A stretch of 64,000 bases of DNA. Source: Jeongeupia sp. HS-3 (GTDB lineage Bacteria > Pseudomonadota > Gammaproteobacteria > Burkholderiales > Chitinibacteraceae). This document shows, in pieces, positions 52,698-60,352 of this stretch (within the stretch, counting starts at the first letter, position 1; each line of letters opens with the position of its first letter). The position numbers were made by a program, and so were the translations under genes. The stretch lies in assembly GCF_015140455.1 (NCBI RefSeq), contig NZ_AP024094.1, positions 744,001-808,000 on the forward strand, given 5' to 3'. The notes under the pieces are model-generated. The model saw only the letters and a list, made by a program, of their open reading frames with translations, was not told the origin of the DNA and made no database searches.

Positions 52698-52895
52698 CAG
52701 GCGGGCGTCCACTGATGCGGCAGCAACTTATCGAATTCACTCGCCCGCTGCGTAGCGAGCCTGCAAAGAGCCAGTTCTTGCGTCCAAGCGCCCACGGCCG
52801 GATCTGGTTCTCTGCCCAGCTAGTGTCTATGGGTACGGCCCCGTCATCGAGACAGCGCGACAGCGCGGCCCCGCGTTTCAGGCTGCAATTCAGCG
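52698..52895 (-). pseudogene. IS66-family transposase (TnpC) C-terminal fragment
   Basis: Reading the minus strand from 52895 gives KRGAALSRCLDDGAVPIDTS, WAENQIRPWALGRKNWLFAG and SLRSG, the conserved C-terminal catalytic region of IS66 transposases. The frame then breaks, and another frame gives ASEFDKLLPHQWTPA and a stop, the usual last residues. About 50 residues between the two parts and everything upstream are gone. Clearly a relic. Confidence 0.8.
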
Positions 52896-52928
52896 CTCTG
52901 CGGACAGATGACTTGGCCGGACGGATAC

Positions 52929-53106
52929 CACGATCTTGCTGCGCGGCGCTGATCGGGGCTTATGCGCCGAGCCTTGCATCGCGGGGTTATAAGGCTCGGC
53001 TTGCTCACCAAGAACTGCCGTGATCGGAATCCTCATTTGCACCTGCGTAAATGCCGGTTCCTGTGCTGCTCTTCACCCCGTTCGCGACAGATCGTGAACA
53101 GGTTCT
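52929..53106. repeat. Intergenic inverted-repeat element, copy A (left end damaged)
   Basis: It shares with copy B (53668-53812) the blocks CACGATC-TGCTGCGC, CGGAATCCTCATTT, GTAAAT-CCGGTTCC, TGTGCTGCTCTTCACCCC and the terminal GATCGTGAACAGGTTCT (53090-53106). The left terminal repeat is not preserved here, but a matching CCTGTTCACGATC stands in the expected orientation at 51889-51901. An insert of some 50 bases lies between the first two blocks. The 549 bases between genes at 52595-53143 hold only this and the IS66 relic. Confidence 0.75.
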
Positions 53107-53143
53107 CACCGGAAGAGGCCCCCGCTTGGCGGCGCAAGGCCGG

Positions 53144-53530
53144 TCAGCGCAGGTGGTGATGCCTGTATCCGCCGTCATCACGATAGCCGCTTCGCGGATG
53201 CCAGCGCGGTTGGTCGTACGGGTTCTCCGGCCCGCGCCAGTAACCATCGCGCCACCAGCGCTGGCGACCGTCGAAGACCCACATGCCTTCGACCCACACC
53301 AAGCCCGGGTTGGTGTTGATGAACACCCGCGACGCCGGGTAGTCGATGAAGGGGGGTGGCCGATAGATTGGCGGCACCGTGCGATAGATGATCGTCGGGG
53401 GCGATACATAGCCGGGGACGAACACCGGGGCGTCGACCTGAACCCGTACGCTATAGCCATCCGCCCCGGCCGGCGATGCGCCTAGTACGGTGGCGAGTGT
53501 CATTCCGATGAGAGCGAGAGGCGCTTTCAT
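53144..53530 (-). CDS. Hypothetical exported protein rich in Pro, Tyr and Trp
   Basis: A 128-residue protein with signal peptide MKAPLALIGMTLATVLGASP and a mature part dominated by PPTIIYRTVPPIYRPPPF and a Trp/Arg-rich tail (WWRDGYWRGP, then GYRDDGGYRHHHLR). The tail resembles the short YXWGXW-type repeats of small periplasmic proteins. Function unknown. It is enclosed by the two copies of the inverted-repeat element. Confidence 0.7.
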   Translation of the reverse strand: MKAPLALIGMTLATVLGASPAGADGYSVRVQVDAPVFVPGYVSPPTIIYRTVPPIYRPPPFIDYPASRVFINTNPGLVWVEGMWVFDGRQRWWRDGYWRGPENPYDQPRWHPRSGYRDDGGYRHHHLR

Positions 53531-53667
53531 GGCTTTCCCCTTGTCGATCTACACACTGGTTCGACCCCGCCAAAACGTCGTGGTGCGGTGCGACCGCCGC
53601 TGGGCCAGTTGGGCGGCATGCTACCGGTGCGTCACGATCGTGTCGGTGACTTGTCTGCGCTTTGCTG

Positions 53668-53812
53668 AGAACCTGTTCACGATCCTGCTGCGCGTCGCTG
53701 ATTGGGGCTCATGTGCTGCTCGGAATCCTCATTTACTCAAATGTAAATTCCGGTTCCTGTGCTGCTCTTCACCCCACTGAGCGCCGCTCGCGACTGATCG
53801 TGAACAGGTTCT
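53668..53812. repeat. Intergenic inverted-repeat element, copy B (complete)
   Basis: A 145-bp unit bounded by the 17-bp inverted repeats AGAACCTGTTCACGATC (53668-53684) and GATCGTGAACAGGTTCT (53796-53812), which match perfectly. Inside is a second dyad, ATTTAC/GTAAAT, within a GGAAT...GGTTCC frame. It has no open frame of note. Size and perfect ends suggest a miniature inverted-repeat transposable element or a large bacterial interspersed repeat. It fills most of the 354-base space at 53531-53884. Confidence 0.8.
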
Positions 53813-53884
53813 GAGCGGCGGGGCGGCTTGCCGCCGGTGCTATCATCGGCAAGCCGCCCTGCCGACTCAGCACCGAGCCCATCC

Positions 53885-56581
53885 ATGCCCGAACTTGCCT
53901 CCCTGCCGACGATCTCGCTTGCCGATATCGCCGCGCCCAACGCCGTTCTCCTCACCGTCAACAACCGTCTTGCCCGTAGGCTGACCACGGCCTTCGCCGC
54001 CGATGTCGCCAGCGCTGGCTTGAGCGTGGCCGAGGTGCCGCAGATCCTGCCGGTCTCGGCGTGGTTGAACCAGCTGACCGATGCGCTGGCGTTTACCGCT
54101 GCCTTGCCGCAATTCGCGCTCGACCCGTTTGCCGCCAAGGTGCTGTGGACCGACGTCATCGTGGCCGAGGAGGGCGAGCGGGGGCTGATGAACGTCGGCC
54201 AGGCCGCCGCGCTGGCGCAGGACGCCGACAAGCTCGTCGCCGATTGGCGCGTGCAGGTCGACGAGCACGACGAAAATGACGAGTACAAGCGCTTCCTGCG
54301 CTGGCAGGCGCGCTATCACCAGCAATTGGGCCGGCTGGATGCCGATGATGATGTGCGTCGCAGCGCGCAGATCATCGCCGCGATCGAGTCCGGTGAGCTG
54401 CCGGTGCCCGATACGCTGGTGCTGGCGGGGTTTCGCGAGGTGTCGCCCCGGCTCGCCGCCTTGTTTGCCGCATTGACCGCGCGCGGCACCGTCTTGCTGC
54501 AGCTGGCCGACGATGCGTCGCGCGGCGACGTGCAGCGTTACCCCGCTGCCGATCGCAGCGCCGAATGGCGCGCCGCCGCCGCGTGGGCGGTCGAGCGGCT
54601 CAGCGAGAATCCGCACCGCCACTACGCGATACTCGCGCCCAAACTCGAAAACGATGCGCCGTTCGCGCGCCGCGTGCTGCTCGACGCGCTCGGTGACGCC
54701 GGTGGCTTCAACGTTGCCATCGGCAGGCCGCTGGCCGTTTGGCCGCTGGCCCGTGCCGCGTTGGCGTGGCTCGGTCTGTTGCTCGGCAATGCCCCGTGGA
54801 CGCCGCGCGATGTTGGCGCCGCCTTGCTTGCCGGCTACTGCGCCGGTGATCCGCACGAGAATGGCGAACGTGCCGCGCTCGATGCCAAGTGGCGCAAGGG
54901 CGGCGTGCTGCGTCTGCCGACCGGCCTGCTCGACAAGGGGCTGCAAACCTGCCCGAGCCTGTCGGCCGCGTGGCAAGCCGCGCGCGCGCTGGCGCAATCG
55001 TGGCCCAGACGCGCTTCGCTGCCGGTGTGGGCCGAGCGCTTGCGCGAGTTGCTGGCGCTGATCGGCTTTCCCGGTGCGCGTTCGCTCGATTCGGTCGAGT
55101 ACCAAACCTTTGAAGCCTTCAAAGGCCAGCTCTCGAGGCTGGCGATGCTGGCGCCGGTGGCCGGTGATACCGATGCGCGCCATGCGCTGACGCTGTTCAC
55201 CCAGCTGCTGCGCGACGCCGCATTCCAGCCCGAGCGCAGCCCGAGCTCCCGGCTGGACGTGCTCGGCCTGCTCGAAGCCGAAGGCGGCCGCTGGGATGGC
55301 GTGTGGATGCTGGGGCTGACCGACGATGTGCTGCCGGCGATGTCCCGCCCGAACCCGCTGATCCCGATGGCGGCCTTGCGCAGCGCCAACGCGCCACGCG
55401 CCACGCCCGAGCGCGAACTTGCCTACGCCAAGGATTTGTTTGCCGCGCTGCAAATGTGCGCGCCGCAATTGATCGTCAGCCATGCCGAGCTCGAAGGCGA
55501 GCGCGAACTGCGCCCGTCACCGTTGATCGCCGACTTGTCGGGCAGCGATTGGCAACCGGCCGCGCGCACCGACCTCGCGCCGGCCGCGCTGGAAACGCAG
55601 ATCGACGATCAAGGCCCGCCGCTTCAGGCCAAGGACTGGGTTGGCGGTGGCGTCACCGTGCTCGATACGCAGGCGAAAAATCCGCAGTGGGCGTTCGTCA
55701 AGCACCGGCTCGGCGCCAGCGCGCTGCCGGCCTACACCGAACAGATCGTCGCCAATGTGCGCGGCAACTTCCTGCATGCGGTGATGGAGGTGCTGTGGCG
55801 CTCGCTGGGCGACTCGGAGACGCTGAATGAAATGCTTGCCGATGCCCGGATAGGCGTGATGCTCGAACTTGCGCTCGGTGAAGCCGCCAGTGCCGAGCTG
55901 CGTGATCTGCCCGAGGCGATCCGCACGCTCGAAATCGACCGTGCCCGGCTTGTCGTGCGCGAATGGCTCGAGATCGAAGCGCGCCGCACGCCGTTTGCCG
56001 TGACCGAAATCGAAAAGCGCCACGACTGGCGCCACGGCCCGCTGTCGCTTGCCGTGCGGCTCGACCGGGTCGATACGCTGGCCGACGGTGGCATGGTGGT
56101 GGTCGACTACAAAACCGGCAAACGGCTCGATATCGGCGGCTGGGGACGCGAGCGGCCGACCGATCTGCAACTGCCGTTTTATGCGTCCCTTGTCGCCGGA
56201 GGCGCTTCAATACAACCCGCCGGAGGCGTCTCGAACCAGCCCGTCGGCGGCGCTTCCGATCAACCCGCCGGAGCTGCCGTGGCCGGCCTCTTCCTCGCCA
56301 AACTGAACGCCCGTGAAGTCGCCGCGCTGGGTCTGGCCGAGTCGCCGCTAGCGCTCGACGGCGTGGCAACACCGGGCGAGCTGGATGACAAGAATCCGCT
56401 CGCCGGGATGGCCTGGGCCGACGTGCTCGATCTCTGGCGGATGCGCATCGGCGCACTGGCCGATGAATTCATCGCCGGCCGCGCCGCCAATGTCAGCGAG
56501 CGCCCCGACGACCTCAAATACTGCGATGCGCTGCCTTTCCTGCGGCTCAATCTGGAAACCGACGACGAGACCGAAGCATGA
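53885..56581 (+). CDS. AddB-like RecB-family nuclease (probable DNA repair protein)
   Basis: An 898-residue protein resembling the TIGR03623-type partner of an AddA-like helicase. The N-terminal part is an inactivated helicase-like fold (VNNRLARRL, PQILPVSAWLNQL) and the C-terminal part holds a PD-(D/E)xK nuclease: GNFLHAVMEVLW, then RLDRVDTLADG and VVVDYKTGKRL. A Gly/Ser/Gln/Pro loop near residue 772-795 is encoded by three 24-bp repeats. The start is ATG 53885; the frame is open further upstream. It overlaps the helicase gene as ATGA, so the two act together, probably in double-strand-break end processing. Confidence 0.9.
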   Translation: MPELASLPTISLADIAAPNAVLLTVNNRLARRLTTAFAADVASAGLSVAEVPQILPVSAWLNQLTDALAFTAALPQFALDPFAAKVLWTDVIVAEEGERGLMNVGQAAALAQDADKLVADWRVQVDEHDENDEYKRFLRWQARYHQQLGRLDADDDVRRSAQIIAAIESGELPVPDTLVLAGFREVSPRLAALFAALTARGTVLLQLADDASRGDVQRYPAADRSAEWRAAAAWAVERLSENPHRHYAILAPKLENDAPFARRVLLDALGDAGGFNVAIGRPLAVWPLARAALAWLGLLLGNAPWTPRDVGAALLAGYCAGDPHENGERAALDAKWRKGGVLRLPTGLLDKGLQTCPSLSAAWQAARALAQSWPRRASLPVWAERLRELLALIGFPGARSLDSVEYQTFEAFKGQLSRLAMLAPVAGDTDARHALTLFTQLLRDAAFQPERSPSSRLDVLGLLEAEGGRWDGVWMLGLTDDVLPAMSRPNPLIPMAALRSANAPRATPERELAYAKDLFAALQMCAPQLIVSHAELEGERELRPSPLIADLSGSDWQPAARTDLAPAALETQIDDQGPPLQAKDWVGGGVTVLDTQAKNPQWAFVKHRLGASALPAYTEQIVANVRGNFLHAVMEVLWRSLGDSETLNEMLADARIGVMLELALGEAASAELRDLPEAIRTLEIDRARLVVREWLEIEARRTPFAVTEIEKRHDWRHGPLSLAVRLDRVDTLADGGMVVVDYKTGKRLDIGGWGRERPTDLQLPFYASLVAGGASIQPAGGVSNQPVGGASDQPAGAAVAGLFLAKLNAREVAALGLAESPLALDGVATPGELDDKNPLAGMAWADVLDLWRMRIGALADEFIAGRAANVSERPDDLKYCDALPFLRLNLETDDETEA
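56198..56269 (+). repeat. Three 24-bp tandem repeats in the AddB-like gene
   Basis: Units 56198-56221, 56222-56245 and 56246-56269 encode GGASIQPA, GGVSNQPV and GGASDQPA. They lie in a loop between the nuclease motif and the last conserved block, where length change would be tolerated. Confidence 0.9.
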
Positions 56582-59500
56582 GCACCGAACGCCAAGCCAC
56601 CGACCGCCAGCCTACCGACCGCCAGCCTACCGACCATCAGGCCCGCGCCGCCGCCGTCGATCCGTCTCGTTCCTTTCTGGTGCAGGCGCCGGCCGGCTCG
56701 GGCAAAACCGAACTGCTGACCGACCGGATTCTGGCGCTGCTGGCGATCGTCGATTCGCCCGAAGAACTGGTCGCGATCACCTTCACCCGCAAGGCCGCCG
56801 CCGAAATGCACGCGCGGGTGATGCAGAAACTCGCCGCGGGGCTTGGCCCGGCGCCCGAGCGCGAGCAGGCACGCCGCAGCCATGCGCTGGCGGTAAAGGC
56901 GCTGGCGCGCGATGCTGAGCGCGGCTGGCATCTGCTCGAACACCCGGCGCGGCTCGCGATCCAGACCATCGACTCGTTCTGCGCGTCGCTGGTGCGGCGG
57001 ATGCCGTATCTGTCGCAACTGGGCGGCATGCCCAAAACGATCGACGATGCCCGGCCGCATTATCTGGATGCCGCCCGCGCGACGATCGCGCTCGCCGATC
57101 ACGAAACGCTCGGCGCGCCGGTGCGGCTGCTGCTCGAACATCTCGACGTAGACCTTGGCGCAACCGAAGCGCTGATCGCCAATATGCTCGCCAGCCGCGA
57201 CCAGTGGCTGCCGCTGATCATCGGTGCGGGCGAGGGGCGCGAGGCACTGGAAGGCCATTTTTACGACGCGGTGTGCGATGGGCTCGAAGGCCTGATCGCC
57301 GCGATGCCGCTCGGCTGGTCTCACACGCTGGCACCGGTGGCGCGTGCGGCGGCCGAATGTCTGGAAGCCGACAAACCCGGCGTGCTGACGGCGCTGCTGC
57401 ATTGGGATGGCCCGCTGTCGGCCAGCCCCGATGCCTTGCCGCAATGGCGCGCGCTGTCCACCTTTCTGCTCACCAGCGGCAAGCTGCGCAAGCCGGGTGG
57501 CATCAACAAAAATCTGGGCTTCCCGGTGGGCTGCGCGCACAAGGCCGATATGGTCGAATGGCTGTCCGGTGCCGACGAAAGTGCGGCGTGGATTGCCCGC
57601 CTGAATGGTGTGAACGCCTTGCCGGTGCCCGAATTCGACGATGCGCAGTGGCGTGTGGTCGAGGCGCTGCTGTTCACGCTCAGGCTCGCCGCCGCGCAAC
57701 TGATGCTGGTATTCGCCGAAAAGGGCGAGGCCGACTTCAGCGAGATCGCCCAGCGCGCGGTCTCGGCCCTGGGCGAGGTCGACGATCCGAGCGAGCTGCT
57801 GCTCAAGCTCGATAACCGCATCCGCCACCTGCTGCTCGACGAATTCCAGGACACCAGCCTGCCGCAGATCCGGCTGCTGGAAAAACTCACCGCCGGCTGG
57901 GGCCAGAACGCCGGCGTTGGCGGCGACGGCCGCACGCTGTTTCTGGTCGGTGATCCGATGCAGTCGATCTACCGCTTCCGCAAGGCCGACGTCGGCTTGT
58001 TTCTGTCGGCGCGAGACCACGGCATCGGCGAAATCCGGCCGCAGTTTTTGCAGCTGACCGACAACTTCCGCTCGCAAGCAGGCATCGTCGATTGGGTGAA
58101 CCGGGCGTTTGCCATGCTGTTCCCGCGTGAAGATAGAGCCGACGACAGCGCGATTGCCTACGCAAAATCGATAGCGTTCAACCCGGCGCACGATGGTGCC
58201 GCGGTGACGTTTCACCCGGTCTGGAAAGCCAAGGGCAGCGAACCGGCGGTGTCCGAAGCCGAACACGTGATCGATCTGATCGAGCGCGAAATCGCCGCCG
58301 GTGCGCAAACCATCGCGGTGCTGGTGCGTGCCAAATCACATGCGAAGGTGATCGCCCGGCAGCTCGGCAACGCCGGCATTGCGCATCGCGCGGTTGAACT
58401 CACACCGCTGGCGCAGCGCCCGGTGGTGGCCGATCTGGTGCAACTGACCCGCTCGCTGCTGCATCCCGGTGATCGGCTCGCGTGGCTGGCGACGCTGCGC
58501 GCGCCATGGATCGGCTTGCGGCTGGAAAGCATGGCCGCGCTGTTTGCCGGCGATCAGCAAAGCACGGTGCCGGTGCTGCTCGGCAACGCCGAGCGCCGAG
58601 CCGGCTTGGCTGACGACGAACGCGCCCGCGCCGATTTCGCCGCCAGCGTGCTGCTTGAACCGCTGCCCAGCGCCTTGCCGCTGGCGGCGGCCATCGCCGG
58701 CGTCTGGCGTGCACTCGGCGGCGATCGCGTTTACCCCGGCGTGCGCGACGGGTTTGACGCCGAGAGTTTTTTCCAGTTGCTCGAACGCATCGCACCGTAT
58801 GGCGCGCTCGATCCGGCCGAACTCGACGACGCGCTGGCCAAGCTCTTCGCCTCGCCCGATCCCGGCGAAGCGCGCGTCGAAATCATGACCATCCACAAAT
58901 CCAAGGGCTTGCAGTTTGATGTGGTGATCGTGCCGGGCTTGCACCGCAAGGCGCCGCCCGACCACGCGCCGCTGCTGCGCTTCGAGCAAACCGGTGGCCG
59001 GCTGCTGCTTGGGCCGATCAAGCGCCTCGCCGATGCGGATGCCGATCCGCTATCCAAATACCTTGGCGAACGCGACAAACGCCGCGCCGCTTACGAGGTC
59101 GATCGGCTGCTGTATGTGGCGGCAACGCGCGCCAAGCACCGGCTGCACTGGGTTGCCGAAATGGCGGTTGATCTCGACAAGGGCGAAGCGGTGAAGCCGC
59201 AAGCATCGAGCCTGCTGGCGCGGCTGCTGCCGATTTTTGGCACACCGGTGCTACCGGCGCTGGAGCGCGGCGAGTCCGAAGCAGCCTCCAACGCCATCAT
59301 CGGCCCGCCGTTCAAGCGCGTTCCGACCGCTGCATTGCCAGCCGTGGCCGAAGCCGGCGCGAAGCTCGCCAACCAACCCACGCCAAAACTCGACGACGCC
59401 GGCATCGACGCCGCCATCGGCACGCTCGCCCATGCATGGCTCGAACGCATCGGCCGCGACGGCATCGCCGCGTGGCCGGCCGATCGCCTCGCCGGCAGCG

Positions 59501-59919
59501 TGTTCCAGATCTCGCGGCAACTGCGCCGCGCCGGCGTCGCCGAAACCCGGATCGAGTCCGCCACGCAAACGGTGCTCGACACGCTGCAAGCGACGATCAG
59601 CGATGAAACCGGGCAATGGCTGTTAAGCCAGCCGGCAAGGCGCGAATGGCGGCTGATTGCCGCCGACGGCAGTTTGTCGGTGATCGATCTGGCGATTGAG
59701 ACATCCGAAGGGGTCGTGATCGTCGATTACAAAACCGCCATTCCGCATGACGGCGAAACGGTGGACGCATTCCTCGAGCGCGAATCGCGCATTTATGCGC
59801 CGCAACTGGCGCGATATCGCGAACAAGTCAGTGCGCTGGATGGGCGGAATGCGCAGACATGGCTGTATTTTCCGCGGGTGGGAAGGGTGGTTAAAGATGT
59901 GGCAGAAAGAGCGACCTGA
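56578..59919 (+). CDS. AddA-like UvrD-family helicase-nuclease
   Basis: A 1113-residue SF1 helicase. After a repetitive Thr/Asp/Arg/Gln/Pro start (TDRQP twice) come Walker A VQAPAGSGKTELL (about 36-48), motif Ia FTRKAAAEMHAR, motif II LLLDEFQDTS, motif III LVGDPMQSIYRFRKAD, motif V VEIMTIHKSKGLQFDVV and motif VI LLYVAATRAKHRL. The C-terminal PD-(D/E)xK domain has GTLAHAWLERI, VIDLAIE and VVIVDYKT. With the upstream gene it forms an AddAB-type complex, the functional counterpart of RecBCD. Confidence 0.93.
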   Translation: MSTERQATDRQPTDRQPTDHQARAAAVDPSRSFLVQAPAGSGKTELLTDRILALLAIVDSPEELVAITFTRKAAAEMHARVMQKLAAGLGPAPEREQARRSHALAVKALARDAERGWHLLEHPARLAIQTIDSFCASLVRRMPYLSQLGGMPKTIDDARPHYLDAARATIALADHETLGAPVRLLLEHLDVDLGATEALIANMLASRDQWLPLIIGAGEGREALEGHFYDAVCDGLEGLIAAMPLGWSHTLAPVARAAAECLEADKPGVLTALLHWDGPLSASPDALPQWRALSTFLLTSGKLRKPGGINKNLGFPVGCAHKADMVEWLSGADESAAWIARLNGVNALPVPEFDDAQWRVVEALLFTLRLAAAQLMLVFAEKGEADFSEIAQRAVSALGEVDDPSELLLKLDNRIRHLLLDEFQDTSLPQIRLLEKLTAGWGQNAGVGGDGRTLFLVGDPMQSIYRFRKADVGLFLSARDHGIGEIRPQFLQLTDNFRSQAGIVDWVNRAFAMLFPREDRADDSAIAYAKSIAFNPAHDGAAVTFHPVWKAKGSEPAVSEAEHVIDLIEREIAAGAQTIAVLVRAKSHAKVIARQLGNAGIAHRAVELTPLAQRPVVADLVQLTRSLLHPGDRLAWLATLRAPWIGLRLESMAALFAGDQQSTVPVLLGNAERRAGLADDERARADFAASVLLEPLPSALPLAAAIAGVWRALGGDRVYPGVRDGFDAESFFQLLERIAPYGALDPAELDDALAKLFASPDPGEARVEIMTIHKSKGLQFDVVIVPGLHRKAPPDHAPLLRFEQTGGRLLLGPIKRLADADADPLSKYLGERDKRRAAYEVDRLLYVAATRAKHRLHWVAEMAVDLDKGEAVKPQASSLLARLLPIFGTPVLPALERGESEAASNAIIGPPFKRVPTAALPAVAEAGAKLANQPTPKLDDAGIDAAIGTLAHAWLERIGRDGIAAWPADRLAGSVFQISRQLRRAGVAETRIESATQTVLDTLQATISDETGQWLLSQPARREWRLIAADGSLSVIDLAIETSEGVVIVDYKTAIPHDGETVDAFLERESRIYAPQLARYREQVSALDGRNAQTWLYFPRVGRVVKDVAERAT

Positions 59920-60352
59920 GTTATTCAGGAAAAAAGTCTACAAACAGGCGGAACCCGACACCTAGCCAAAAAAAGGGATTTATGTGCTTCTGCCATCGGT
60001 CTTTTTTCCATTCGACACGTCGCTAGCTTTTCACTTGCCAAGTCTGGCTACAGCGAAAGTGGGGCTGAATACCCACGCCGACCTCGGAGCTTGCTTTCAG
60101 CTACGAGTAACCGCGGGAATGATTTTCTCGAACGACCGCTGCTCGGGCAAAGCCGGTATTGCGTGCATCTTAATTATTTATGACTTTGCCCTGATGTTTG
60201 CGTGCATTTTTCATGCCTTCCGCAATCCCACTTTGCTAAAAAGCAAATCTTCATTGCACCGTTCCATCGACCCCACGTCTATGTGGCATACTGGGTTAAA
60301 CCTTTCGTCAGAATTTCATCATTGTGCACATTAAAAAGCAAAGAGCGATCAA
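59920..60352. other. Gene-free boundary between the high-GC core and the AT-richer region
   Basis: 433 bases with no gene I trust. A frame of 116 codons at 59984-60334 lacks a ribosome site and has no conserved pattern. Base composition drops within this stretch. I see no tRNA gene, direct repeat or integrase that would mark an attachment site on this side. Confidence 0.6.

Noticed and set aside
56260-58308. 682-codon minus-strand frame opposite the AddA-like helicase
   Set aside because: Shadow composition, no motifs; the plus-strand helicase motifs are complete.
59984-60334. 116-codon frame in the gene-free boundary
   Set aside because: No ribosome site, no recognisable pattern, located in a compositional transition zone.
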